Source: Patagioenas fasciata (taxonomy: Eukaryota; Chordata; Aves; Columbiformes; Columbidae). From it: a stretch of 64,000 nt of DNA. The position numbers and the translations under genes were made by a program. The DNA is taken from contig NW_027288732.1 of the NCBI RefSeq assembly GCF_037038585.1, forward strand, positions 2,852,001 to 2,916,000, read 5' to 3'. Below the pieces are notes generated by a model. That model searched no databases and was not told the origin of the DNA. It saw only the letters and a program-made list of their open reading frames with translations. Shown here one piece after another: positions 41,931 through 53,250 of this stretch (position 1 is the first letter of the stretch; each line of letters begins with the position of its first letter).

Positions 41931-43440
41931 CCTGTGCTGCTGAGCTGGGCTGGGCTCCTGGGACAGAGGGAGCTCCTGGCAAGTGGCAGCGCTGCAGAGA
42001 GACAGCTCTGCCCAGGAGCAGCTCCTCTGCAAGGCGCAGCAGGGCTGAGGGCTCTGCCTGGGGATCTCAGGGAGATGAGCAAGGCAGAGAGAGATTAAAG
42101 GTGGTCAGGACTGGGAGGATGACTGAGAGCTCACTGGAGGAGAAACCTTTGCAGCCCTTGCCATGGTAAGTCTCTGGGTGCAGGGCAATGCAGCTGTAGC
42201 TCCTCGAGGCATCTCCTAAAACTGACACAGGCACAGCTTGTGGAATCTGTAAGGTGGGGGATCTTGCCCCTCAATTTTGAACAGCTGTGAAGCCGGGTGA
42301 GCACCCAGGGGTGCCCAGGGCTGTCCTGCACAGCAGGGTCCCTGCACCCCAGGGCTGTGCCGGGGCAGGGACTCTGCCGCCTGCCAGGGTCAGCGCTCTG
42401 CCTGCCCAGGAAGATCCCATTGCAGAAACTGCTGGGGAAATGAGCGTTCGCCCAAAGGTGCTTCTGCTGTGGAGAGGGTGCTGTGTGGGTCAGGGCTGCT
42501 CAGAGCTCCAGATCACCCCACAGATATTGCAGAGAGTCCTTCTGAAACACAACATCAAGACAGGAACAGCTGCAAGGGAAGGAGTCTGTGCTTTCAGTTT
42601 TCCACTCTTGGTTGTCTGGGTGTGCAGTGGCAGATGGGGATTTATTTCGCTCTTTGGAGAAGACACTGAGACCCCAGTTCTCGTTAGGACTTGTCTGAGC
42701 TGCTCCTGAGACCCTGCACGCACAGAGCTGCCCCTGGGCAGTGCCAGGAGGTGTGAGCAGGACAGAGCTGAGCACACAGCGGGTGGGACGGGGTCTGTGA
42801 CACTGACAGGGAGCAGACCCAGGGACAGAGACACAGCTGCAGGAGCACAGACATGGACAGGGAGAGGGTGATAGACCAGAAATGCCTGGGAGGGGATTCA
42901 GGACCCCCCTGCCATCCCCTGCAGTGCAGACACATTTCCCAGTGAAACCCCTGGTCTCCTCTCCTCCCCAGCAGAGCCTCTGCCCCAAAGCCATGGGGTC
43001 CAGGTCACGAGTCTCCACCTCAGCAGCTGGACCTCCAGGTGAAGGGTTCCTGGAATGTGGAACACAAAAAGGTGCTAAAAGTACTTGCTCTACAGTGTCA
43101 TTATGTAAGTGGCAGCAGCACAGCCAGGTAAGGAGAAGGTTCCACAGCATGCCCGTCTGCCTTTCTGTCCTTGCTTTATTTTCTGGTAGCACTGCAGTGT
43201 CCTTCCCTGTTTCTCCACCTGTTCCTGGAGCTCTTGCTCTCTGGGTATGGGGTGGGAGTGTGGGTCAGTCTTTGTTCTGCCACCAATTCATTGAATTTTA
43301 CCTTACAGCTGTGTCCATGGAAACTGCATGCCCAACTGCATTTTAAACTTGGATGAACTGTTTTTCTCAGCTGGTAGAAAGAGAGAATGAGCTGAAACGT
43401 CCCTCCATCAGGGAGGGGGTTTACCGTCAGAAATAGCATG
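41920..43440. repeat. OR4 5' flank, conserved OR-unit DNA
   Basis: Inverted relative to 57,300-58,905 (OR5 flank; 41,852-42,082 pairs with 58,675-58,905). Also similar to the OR2 flank. GC-rich with short polypyrimidine tracts; any promoter or non-coding exon of the receptor family should be here. No protein frame is retained in all copies. Confidence 0.65.
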
Positions 43441-43496
43441 TTGGTTTTCCACAGAGAAGTCTCCTCTAACTCATCACTGTCTTTTCCTCCTTGCAC

Positions 43497-43521
43497 AGGT
43501 CATCATGCCCACAGGCAGCAA
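43497..43521 (+). promoter_or_regulatory. Splice acceptor and short 5' UTR of OR4
   Basis: CTTTTCCTCCTTGCACAG ends in AG at 43,497-43,498, followed by 23 untranslated bases before the ATG. An out-of-frame ATG lies at 43,505. Confidence 0.65.
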
Positions 43522-44479
43522 ATGTCCAACAGCAGCTCCATCACCCAGTTCCTCCTCCTGCCATTCGCAGACACACGGGAGCTGCAGCTCTTGCACTTCT
43601 GGCTCTTCCTGGGCATCTACCTGGCTGCCCTCCTGGGCAACGGCCTCATCATCACCACCATAGCCTGGGACCAGCACCTCCACACCCCCATGTACTTCTT
43701 CCTGCTCAACCTCGCCCTCCTTGACCTGGGCTGCATCTCCACCACTCTCCCCAAGTCCATGTCCAGCTCCCCCTGGGACACCAGGGCAATTTCTTATATG
43801 GGATGTGCTTCCCAAGTCTTCCTGTTTTCCTTTTTCATTTCAGCAGAGTTGTATCTTCTCACTGTCATGTCCTACGACCGCTACGTTGCCATCTGCAAAC
43901 CCCTGCACTACGGGACCCTCCTGGGCAGCAGAGCTTGTGTCCACATGGCAGCAGCTGCCTGGGCCACTGGGTTTCTCAATGCTCTGCTGCACACGGCCAA
44001 TACATTTTCACTGCCACTGTGCAAGGGCAATGCCCTGGACCAGTTCTTCTGTGAAATCCCCCAGATCCTCAAGCTCTCATGTTCCAACACCTACATCAAG
44101 GAACTTGGGCTTATTGTGGTTAGTCTTTTAGTAGCATTTGGGTGTTTTGTGTTCATTGTGCTGTCCTATGTGCAGATCTTCAGGGCCGTGCTGAGGATCC
44201 CCTCTGAGCAGGGACGGCACAAAGCCTTTTCCACCTGCCTCCCTCACCTGGCCATGGTCTCCCTGTACGTCAGCACTGCCATGTTTGCCTACCTGAAGCC
44301 CCCCCTCCATCTCCTCCCCATCCCTGGACCTGACGATGGCCGTTCTGTACTCGGTGGTGCCTCCAGCAGTGAACCCCGTCATTTACAGCATGAGGAACCA
44401 GGAGCTCAAGGATGCCCTGTGGAAACTGATGACTGGATTATTTTGTGAAACAACAAATTTCCCATCTCCTTCTGCATAG
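43522..44479 (+). pseudogene. Olfactory receptor, OR14-like (OR4), frameshifted pseudogene
   Basis: The frame from ATG (43,522) is a normal OR up to TM6-TM7: GN motif, PMYFFLLNL, MSYDRYVAIC and KAFSTC are all present. At 44,299-44,305 there is a run of seven C where OR1, OR2 and OR5 have six. The extra base shifts the frame just before TM7; the shifted frame runs to a TGA at 44,446-44,448 and lacks NPxxY. The original frame continues beyond the insertion, with the TM7 motif intact, to TAG at 44,477-44,479. Otherwise undamaged. The single-base homopolymer change could be a real pseudogenising mutation, a polymorphism or an assembly error. Confidence 0.88.
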
Positions 44480-44631
44480 CAGTTTTAATGTAACTAATTT
44501 CAGGCCTGGCCTGTCATCTCTATTTTTTGTTGTTGGTGGTGTTTCTATCGTGATAATGTTGTCATCCCCTTTCAAATTCACTCTCTGCTGTTCTTATAAC
44601 CACTGACTGTGCCCTTTGTGTATTTAAAGAA

Positions 44632-44637
44632 AATAAA
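44632..44637 (+). promoter_or_regulatory. Polyadenylation signal of OR4
   Basis: AATAAA about 155 bases after the original stop, in the same context as in OR2. Confidence 0.65.
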
Positions 44638-44639
44638 GA

Positions 44640-45770
44640 GCCCTGTAGTGACTGTTTTTCATGAGATCCTTTCACCAAGGCCTTTTTGAAGCTGCAGGGA
44701 CAGTTCCTGTGTATCATGGGAGGAGGGGAAATGAGTCCAGCCTGGCAGCCCTGCCAGGGAGCACCAGCGCTTGTTCTTCCAGAGCTGTTCTGGTTCCACT
44801 CCCACACTCTCCTTCTCATCCCTTGTGTTGGTGCAAGGCCTGAGTGCTCTGGCAGCTTGGTCCCCGTCCTGCTGTGTGTCAGTGCTGTGAGCGCAGGCAG
44901 GGACAGCCAATGGGCACTTGTGTCACAGAGGTGGCCTCAGAACAGCCTTTCCAGGTAGAATGGTGATCTCCTATGGGTAGAGCATGATGGTTTAGGTCTT
45001 CCTCCAAAGATTCTCTAAAGAATATGCATATGAAAGTGGCCATGGATGCAAACCCCAGTGTACAGCTGAAGAGTGTGTGTGTGCAGGGCTGGCACACAGC
45101 AATGTCCTCTCACAGCCAGCCCTCCTGCCAGAGACCTGCAGGAGCAGCAGAGCAGGGGCTGCGCTGTGCCCCTGTGCACTGGACACCCCTCAGAAGGAGC
45201 CACAGGGCATCATCATGGACTGGCCCCTCACAACCACCATTTCCAGCCCTGCGCTCTCACCAAAAGAGGCTGTTCTTCCCTCCATGGATGGACACTCAAT
45301 GACTGGTTCAGCAGTCCATGTTTGCTTTGGACAGATGAGATGAGAGCATGCACATCATGTACATGAGGTGACATGAACGTGAGTGAGCACAAACACCATC
45401 AACTACTCCTTTCCATTCTGTGAAGGTCTGTGGAACACAGGAGGTCTTGAGTTCACTTCATATTGGGAGGAACAACCTATGGGAAATCACCTGAAAGCAG
45501 CACTGGGTTGTGCTTCCTTTGACTGAGGTCCCCATGTCCATTCCTCATGATGCAGGACATCTCAGATGAGTCCAGAGCAGGTGACACAGCACAGGGGTGA
45601 GGTGTCTCCCATCCTTTGGGAGTGGCAACAGGAAGGACACTCTGACTCCTGCCTCTGTGTGTAAAAGGGACAGACTCTGTCTCTGAGCATCCCTGGGTGC
45701 ATAAGGAGCCCAAGAAACCAGTGGACACCTGACAGAACCCTGATATTTATGTCAAAAGTGCCATAGAAAC
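44640..45770. repeat. OR4 3' flank, conserved OR-unit DNA
   Basis: Mirror of 21,480-22,680 and paralogous to the other two OR 3' flanks. Non-coding. Confidence 0.65.
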
Positions 45771-46380
45771 CAGATGGTTCTTGGGTCCTTAGAAAACACA
45801 GACCTCAAACCCATCTTCAAGAAGAGTAGGAGTAGGAACTGGGAGAATAACAGGCTGGCCAATCTATCTCCGTCCCTGGGAAGGGGATGGGACGTGTCCT
45901 CCTGCAGCCGTTTCCAGGAATGTGAAGGACAAGGAAGGGACTGCTGAACCCAAATGGACAGGGGAAAGAAAGGCATGTTGTGTACAGGGCGTTTGCAAGG
46001 CTCAGTCATGGTCTCCTTCCGGCCAGAGTGGTGCTGATGGGGCTCAGGAAGTGGATGCTGGGTGGGAAGTTGGCTGAACCGTCAAGCCCAAATATCATAA
46101 GTAGTACAAAGTGCTCCGTGCAGCCAGTTACTGGTGTCATCTCTCAGTGACCAGCACTTGGGGAACACTGTTGAACATCTTTATTCTCCCCTCCTATGAT
46201 GTAACCGAGTGAACTTTCAGTGCCTTTGAGGATGATGGAGTCCTTGAGCAACCTCACCTGGTTCACCCTGCCCTGAGCAGGAGAGTGGGACAAGATGAGT
46301 GAGACAAGATGAGTGAGACAAGGGCTCTCTGCAAACCTGAGTTATTCTGTGATTTCACAGAATTTTTGCCTTGGAGAGGT
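45770..46380 (+). repeat. CR1-like fragments after OR4
   Basis: Mirror copies of 20,972-21,480; a tail-like AGTTATTCTGTGATTTCACAGAAT lies near 46,341. Confidence 0.5.
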
Positions 46381-46397
46381 TTCTGGAGAGGGAATAG

Positions 46398-46442
46398 GTA
46401 GAATAATAATAATAAAAATAAATAAATAAATGAAAAATAAGG
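46398..46442. repeat. (ATAA)n-type simple repeat
   Basis: AATAATAATAATAAAAATAAATAAATAAATGAAAAATAA-like tract. Confidence 0.85.
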
Positions 46443-46449
46443 CTGTAGA

Positions 46450-47332
46450 GGAGATCTAGAAGGTGTTAACATAAAAACAGCAGTTCCAGTGAGGAGTGCT
46501 TTTCACTCACAGTGTTAGTGGGAAATATATTTGACAAATTTGAACAAGGTGAGGAAGCGAGATGGGTGTCTGCAGCCTGTGGGAAAGAGGGGCAGGTATA
46601 GGACTGAGTAGAACACGCTTCAGTCTTGGGAGGTCCTGGGTGCTAAGGAGGAGGATGGATGAGTGTGATATTATGAGTTCAGTTGTGTTTCAGACACTCA
46701 TAATCCAATCAGAATCCTGTGGCTGTGAAGGGGACAGTGAGGTCAGTTCTGTCTCTGGAGGTGACAGCCCAGCAGCAGGGACATGGCTGGAAAAGAACCT
46801 CTGCCTAGGTGCCCACAGGCCCTACCCGGGAGATGGGTAGGAGATGCCTTAGAGATGTGTTATCATGTCCATCCCATCTGAGAACATGACGGGACAGCAG
46901 CAGGAACATGGTCGTGTCTGTCAGAGAAGCTGAGCGGCCCGTAGCAGTCATGGGATTTAGAAAATCATGGTGAGGTCAGGTAAAAGACCACAAGAAGCCT
47001 AATGGGTTGGGTTCCCTGCATGAAGGGCAGTTTCTGAAGCGGCTGAGCTTTCCATGGTAGTTGGAAAAAGCAGAAGAGAGAAAAAAAAAAAATGCAAAGT
47101 GCAATTTGGAAGGTGAGGATTGGATATGAGGAGGAAGAAATGTCAGTGGAAGGGCAGTGCTGTGGTGCAAGAGGTCACCCAGAGGGAGTTGCGTCAGCCC
47201 ATGGTTTGTGTTCCAAAGAGCAGCCAGAGAGGGTGCAGACACATCAGTGAAGGTGCAGAAATGCTGGGGTGAGAGCAGGTGGGGAAGCGAGATGGGTGTC
47301 TGCAGCCTGCAGAGAAAGAGGGGCAGGGGTAG
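46450..47332. repeat. Non-coding arm DNA and first part of module M3
   Basis: Mirror of about 20,080-20,970. No gene seen. Module M3 begins near 46,990 and is cut by the solo LTR. Confidence 0.55.
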
Positions 47333-47668
47333 TGTGAAGGGGTTTCGTTAGAAGGAGATATGTTGTTGAATTAGTCAGGCCCAAAGGAATCTCAAGGCCA
47401 CTTCGCGAAGCTGAGAACAGAATCTGCTGTGAGAACGAGGGGCGTTTCTTCATTAACAGGGCCTCAGCATGGCGTGAGTCGTCGGACCTATCATCGGTGG
47501 GGCTCCAGCATGTGGACTGCCCATGATACTCATTTAGCGTATCCATGCTTGGAACGTGGATTTGTGATTAGAGAATAGTTGCGTATATAAGGAGATATGT
47601 TTCTGTAATAAATGGCTTTTGCGTGATTCACATTGAATCGGAGTGCTGAGTCCTTTATCGTTCCAACA
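47333..47668 (+). mobile_element. Solo LTR, class II-like, private to right arm
   Basis: 336 bases from TGTGAAGGGG to TTCCAACA, with TATATA at 47,584-47,589 and AATAAA at 47,607-47,612. Flanked by the 6-base duplication GGGTAG (47,327-47,332 and 47,669-47,674), the size made by class II integrases. The left arm has the uninterrupted site (near 20,082-20,092 in reverse). Confidence 0.9.
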
Positions 47669-48034
47669 GGGTAGGATCGTGTAGAACAGCCTGTGGTGGA
47701 GATGGAAAAGGGCGCTGGTGAGGCTGGAAGGGACCCACAGAACCCAGGTCTCTGTCCCCTTGGCCATGGCAGTTGTCTCTGCCACTGAGGCCCAGGAGAA
47801 GCCATGTTGTCCTCATGGCACTGGGGCCTCGGTGCCTCCTTACAGCCCCTTGGGGAAGCTGGAAGTTGTTGTCCCAGTGTTGTCCTTCCCTGGGCCTTGC
47901 ACACCCACATCTCACGGTCCCAGGAAGAGCCCTGAGCCGTGTGTGAGGGACAGGATCCCCCTTCCCATTGCCTGCAGGTCATGGCTTCTCCTTTCTGCTT
48001 CAGAAAGCAAACCAAGGGGTTTCTCAGCATCAGA
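47669..48034. repeat. Second part of module M3
   Basis: Continuation of the interrupted module; mirror of 19,740-20,080. Non-coding. Confidence 0.55.
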
Positions 48035-48410
48035 GCTGAAGAAAAGACTCAAAGGAGACCTCATGGTGGCTACAGCTTCCTCACAAGGGGAGAAGGAAGG
48101 GAAGGTACTGATCTCTTCTCTGTGATGACCAAAGATAGAACCCAAGGGAATGGCAGAAGATGTGCCATGGGAGGTTTAGGTTGGACATGAGGAAAAGGTT
48201 CTTCACCCAGAGGTGCTGGACACTGAACAGGCTCCCAGGGAGGTGTCACGGTCCCAACCTGACAGTGTTCAAGAAGAGACTGGACAACGTCCTCAGACAC
48301 ACGGTGTGACCTGTGGGGTGTCCTGTGCAGGGACAGGAGTTGGATTCAATGATCCTTGTGGGTCCCTTCCAACTCAGGACATTCTACAATTCTGTGAAAT
48401 ACTAGGTCAA
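48035..48410 (+). repeat. CR1 LINE 3' fragment
   Basis: CR1 3' UTR (GACAGGAGTTGGATTCAATGATCC near 48,331) with the terminal GACATTCTACAATTCTGTGAAA. Mirror of 19,369-19,735. Confidence 0.85.
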
Positions 48411-48955
48411 AAGTCCATATTTTCATGGTACAGATGAGTTGTAACCATACACATCATGTGCATGTCCAATGTGTGCATGTGGTGAGATGAACCCAAGGGA
48501 GCACAAATGAACCTTGGGGTGCCATAAAGGTCAGCGGTACAGAGATGATGTTCAGGGGTCTCTTCCAACCTGCGGTATTGTAGGATTCCATGAATCTTTT
48601 CCTTGGAGAGCTCTTTCATGTCAGAATAGACAGAGGAAGAAGAAAATAAAAATCAGAGGCGGAAGCAGAGATATAAAATGCCCCAGAGTAAATACAGCAG
48701 GTCCTCTGAGGAACGTTTCTGCACTCAAACCCTTGATAGGAAATCTATTGGATACATTTGATGAAAGCAGCTCAGTTTGATCTGCTCACACACTGGAGCA
48801 CAAGGAGGGTGATGGCTGGGCACGATGCCATGTGGTCACTTGTGTCTCAGGAACTCATAGTCCAGTAGGAAGCCAATGGCTGTGCAGGGCACTGTGAGGT
48901 CACTTCTGCCTCTGCAGGGGATAGGCCAACAGCAGGAACATGGCTGGGAAAGGAC
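48410..48955. other. Non-coding arm DNA with a CR1 tail
   Basis: Mirror of 18,330-18,745 plus the sequence around the LTR empty site (near 48,512). A CR1-like tail lies at 48,555-48,600. No gene. Confidence 0.5.
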
Positions 48956-49260
48956 TGTGAGGTCACACATACGAGACGAGCAATCGGGCCCAATCAGCAT
49001 GGCTTTGTGAAAGGCAGGTCCTGCTTGACCAACCTGATCTCCTTCTATGACAAGGTGACCGGCTGAGCAGATGAGGGAAAGTCTGTCGTGGGGAGTGAAT
49101 CTGCCACACAGGCTGTGGGTGTTGTGTCCTTAGACTGCAGTAAAGCCTTTGACACCGTATCCCACAGCATCTCCTGGAGAAGCTGCAGCTCATGGCCTGG
49201 ATGGTGTATCTGTAATGGGTAAACAACTGACTCGAAGGCCTTTTGTCCCCTGGAGCCATT
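48955..49260 (+). repeat. CR1 reverse-transcriptase fragment
   Basis: Encodes GFVKGRSCLTNLISFYDK then stops, and a SKAFDTVSH segment in another stretch; mirror of 18,040-18,330. Confidence 0.82.
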
Positions 49261-49800
49261 TGTTCCCTGCCTGTCCACATGGGCATCTCATGAATGCATC
49301 ACTGCTCTCCTCCAGTGTAGACAGGCACAAGGCCTTCTCCACCTGGACCTCAAACCAATGCCACTGGTTTCTCCAGCAACCTCATCCTTGACTGTGGGAT
49401 GTCCAGAACTCCTGAGAGAGTTTGACAAAGCCTTTTTTCTGCACCATCCCCACATCCCTGCTCAATCTCCTCATGCACAGCTAAAGGACCAGAAAGTTTG
49501 GGTGTAAGTGGAGCATTGAGAGAAATGGTCAGGAAAGCTTTGAAGTGCACAGGGAGCCCATCAACATGTTGGCCTGCTGCTCTCTTCTGAACAGGCCCAG
49601 AGGACCTGGACAGCATTTGCTGTGTCCCAGAAATTCACCTGGAAGGTTGGGATATGGAGAAAAGGTTTGGTCTGTGAAGGGACAGACAGGTGCTGGTGGA
49701 ACTGGCTGGTGTGACCGTGAGACATCTCTCCAACACCTCAGAAAAGTCCTGGCTCTCAGGGAGGTTGCATGGTCCTCTGAGAAAGAAAATATCCAAAATG
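49260..49800. other. Non-coding arm DNA
   Basis: Mirror of 17,490-18,040. No gene seen. Confidence 0.5.
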
Positions 49801-49805
49801 ACTTA

Positions 49806-50390
49806 TCATAGAATCAGAGAATAATTGTGGTTGGGCCCTTAAGATCATCAAGTCCAACCATAACCTAAATCTGGCACTAAAACATATCCCTAAGTGCATC
49901 ATCTGTATGTCTTAAACACCTTCAGTGATGGTGACTCCACAACGTCGCTGGGCAGTCTGTTCTGTTGCTTCTAAACCCTTTCCCGAGAGAATTTTTTCCT
50001 AATATCCAATCTAAACCTCCCTGTGTACAGCTTGAGGCCATTTCCTCTTGTCCTATCACTTGCTACTTGGGAGAAGAGACCAACACCCACCATGATCAAA
50101 CCTCCTTTCAGGCAGTTGTGGACAGTGACAAGGTCTCCCCTCAGCCTCCTTTTCTCAAGGCTGAACAGCCCCAGCTCCCTCAACCGCTCCTCATAAGACT
50201 GGTGCTCCAGACCCTTCACCAGCCTTGTCACCCTCCTCTGAACTCTCTCCAGCACCTCAATGTCTTCCTTGCCATGAGGGGCCTAAAACTGACCCCAGGA
50301 TTCAAGGTGCAGCCTCACCAGTGCCCAGTACAAAAGGACGATCGCTTCTCTAGTCCTGCTAAAGCTCGGATTGGATCAAGGCTTGAACAC
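49806..50390 (-). repeat. CR1 LINE 3' fragment
   Basis: Starts with TCATAGAATCAGAGAATAAT, the reversed CR1 end, followed by CR1 3' UTR and ORF2-end text. Mirror of 16,890-17,490. Confidence 0.88.
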
Positions 50391-51030
50391 CTTGCTGTGA
50401 CCCAGTTGGTGACAGGTTGGACTGCAGACTCCTGAGGTCCCTTCAACCTCAGTTCTCTTATGATCCCATGGTGATGTTGGGCTCTGTTTCTAAGTGGAGC
50501 AGAGCAGACGATGATGGGGCAGGATCCACCTGTGCTGTAGGTGACCATCTAAACCAACATCTCAGCCACTGAACCAGCCAACACCTCAGTGTGACTCGCT
50601 CTGGGCAAAGTGTGAGAAGTCCTGGGCAGGGAAGGTTCAGAGAGCATGGGGTGCTATGCAAGACACAAAATGATCTTGGCTTCTTGCTTGTAAGCTCATT
50701 TTATGTTAGTTAATGTCAATGAAAATTAAAATAAGAAGAACTGAAGACAACGATCCAAAGCAAAGGAAGGTGTCAACATACTTCTTATTGGTTTGTTTAT
50801 TTATCCACTCATTTATTTATTTATATATTTATTCATTTATTTGCTATTTATTTGTTTGTTTGTTTGTCTTTCTAGGAGGGTTACTTTTCTTTGAAAGAGT
50901 TTTCCAGAACTGGGCATGGATTTAGGACACAAATGTCTTCACCTCCAGGGACACACCTGGTGCCATTGTAGGTGCCCAGGGAACCCCTGCCCAGGCTTCA
51001 CCTGCATTGCAAGGTGCTCTGGTCTCCCCA
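50330..51030 (+). repeat. 700-base module M4, copy 3
   Basis: Same orientation as 13,255-14,000 and the mirror of 16,250-16,965. A (TTTA)n tract lies at 50,797-50,870 inside it. Non-coding. Confidence 0.75.
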
Positions 51031-51039
51031 GGTCCTTTT

Positions 51040-51215
51040 TTAGTTTTCAATGGTTTTTTGGGGGGTTTGTTTGTTTGCATGGGTTCAGTTTTTGTTTCTG
51101 TTTGGTGTTTTTTTTATGTTTTTTGTGGGGTTTTTTTGTGTGTGTGGTTTTTTTTGGTGTGATATTTGGTTTTGGTTTTGGATTTTTTTACATATTAAAA
51201 CAAACAAAGAAAAAA
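51040..51215. repeat. T/G-rich simple repeat
   Basis: Counterpart of the CA-rich tract at 15,960-16,215. Phe-rich frames are artefacts. Confidence 0.85.
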
Positions 51216-51234
51216 AAAGCCAAAAAGTGAATTA

Positions 51235-52330
51235 ATGGGAAGTGTACTAAGAGCAGGAGAAGAAATATCGGTCTTCCCCTGTACTTCTATTACCAACACT
51301 CTATTATTTCACCTCCCTCGTCATTCTGGAGTTCCCACCTGTCCTGATTCAATGTCCCTGTCAAAGGACAACTTTCCAGCACTGTCTGGACATTTGCCCT
51401 TCCCAGTGCTCTCAGGTTTCTCCTCCACTTGCTCTTTGGTCATTCTGTTCCTCTCAACTGTCTGGTTCCTGCTTTGAGCTTCAGGGAGTTACAAACTTGC
51501 CCCAGTCTTCAGAGCTCTAATTAACATGGCAGATAAAATGTTCATTGTGTTTATTTCTATCCTCTCCTATCTCTCTGTCTAAACCAGTTCTTGTGTGGAG
51601 GTCCCTTGTGGATGGTGGATCTCATCAGATCCAGCTTACACACACAGCTGAGGAAAGTGTTTTACTGTTTATTAAACTGTGCAGTGTTTACACAGGAGAG
51701 CAGGTGGAGCTGGTGCACAGGAGCTGCAGGATCTCCTGCAGAGCTCAGTGGAGAAGTCTGATGTGAGGAAAAGTGATGAAAGTCTCTGGTGGCCAATGAG
51801 GGAACCGGCAGACTGGGGGTGGGAGGTGAGGAGCGAGGTTGTCCGTGCAGTGTCCAGCCTCAAGGGACTGTTCTCCTGCCTGTCCAGATGTCTTCAGGAG
51901 ACCCTCTGGATCAATGTCCATTGTAGAATGCTGCTGTCACTTCTTCTAGACACTGAAAAATGACAGAAAACACTCTTGAAAGGAAACACCCTCCTTTATG
52001 AAATCTTATTTGCAATCTTCATCATTGAGTGTCCCACTGAAACCACTCCAATTAGTTCTACAAGTCTTTTGGATTTGAAGAATATTACAGAAAGAAACAG
52101 CACTCGTTAGGGCTTTCTGTGTTTTAATGAGCCCTATGGCGTATTTGGTGCTGAGTCCATGAACGTCAGATACCAAGCACAGACTGAAGAATCTGCTCAA
52201 GAAGTCCAAGTCAGAAGCAAACTCCAAAGTACCTTGAAGCATTAATGGGCCCCACTGAGGGCTGTTACTGACAAAGCCTCCCCAGGGACTCGTTAGAGCA
52301 GAGAATTGGAGGCTGTGATTGCATCAGACA
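51235..52330 (+). repeat. Duplicon modules M1 and M2, copies at 51.2-52.3 kb
   Basis: Same order and orientation as 3,400-4,620 and inverted relative to 15,000-15,960. Non-coding. Confidence 0.6.
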
Positions 52331-53250
52331 AAGGCAAAGTGCAGCAGGTCTGATGCTGAGAAAACCCTTGGTTTGTTTAATGAAGGACAATGGCCAAGCC
52401 TTGAGCCCCTGTCCCTAGGAAGGGAGATCCTGTCCCTCACATGTGTCTCAGGGCTCTTCCTGGGGATGTGGGGAGTGTGATGCCCAGTGCAGGGCAATGG
52501 TGTGACACTCCATGGGGGTGCAAGGAGTCGATGATGTGCCATGGCCAAGAAGAGAGTGGACAATCTCCTCACACACACAATGTGAACTGTCATCGTTGTC
52601 CTGCGCAGGGACAGGAGTTGGACTATGATCCTGTGGGTCCCTTCCTACTGAAGACATTCTATGATTCTATGAAATACTAGGTCAAAAGTCCATGTTTTCA
52701 TTGTACAGATGAGATGTAAGCACACACGGCTCAGGACTCTTCCTGGGACCCTGGGTGTGCAAGGCTGAGGAAAGGACAACACTGGTACAACAACTTCCAG
52801 CTTCCCCATGGGGCTGCAAGGAGGCAATGAGGTCCCAGTGCCATGAGGACAACATGGCTTCTCCTGGGCCTCCGTGACAGAGACAACTGCCATGGCCAAG
52901 TGGACAGAGACCTGGGTTCTTTGAATGCCTTCCAGCCTTGTCAGCCTAGACAACCCAGCTCCAAGCCCTCTGTGGGCATGTTGACAGAGGTTCTTTCCCA
53001 GCCATGTCCCTGCTGCTGGCCTGTCCCCTCCAGACACAGAACTGACCCTACTGTCCCCTTCACAGCCGTACCCTTCCAACTCATTTATGAGTTCCTGAGA
53101 CACAAGTGACCTTCATCATACCATACCCACCCATCACCCTCCTGAACATCTTCATCCTGAACATCTCCATCCCTGAATATCTTCTTGTTTCACTCTTTTT
53201 CTCAAAGCATGTTGACCAAGTGAGGTTGTTCAAGATCTCCACTCAGTTTT
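52330..53250 (+). repeat. Module M3 copies with a CR1 tail
   Basis: M3-related sequence at 52,430-52,600 and again at 52,740-52,930, separated by a CR1 3' tail ending GACATTCTATGATTCTATGAAA at 52,651-52,676. Non-coding. Confidence 0.55.

Larger units (their letters stand above)
41920..52640 (-). repeat. Large inverted duplication, right arm
   Basis: Reverse-complement counterpart of 14,700-24,570, holding OR4. It carries a solo LTR (47,333-47,668) absent from the left arm and lacks the left arm's LTR. The pairing runs through OR, CR1 and module sequences alike, so the whole segment was copied together. Confidence 0.85.

Noticed and set aside
42500..43192. 230-codon minus-strand frame upstream of OR4
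   Set aside because: Runs through the conserved OR 5' flank, but the frame is not kept in the flanks of OR1, OR2 or OR5.
43438..43521. N-terminal extension of OR4
   Set aside because: Same reasoning: the splice acceptor at 43,497-43,498 lies inside the extension.
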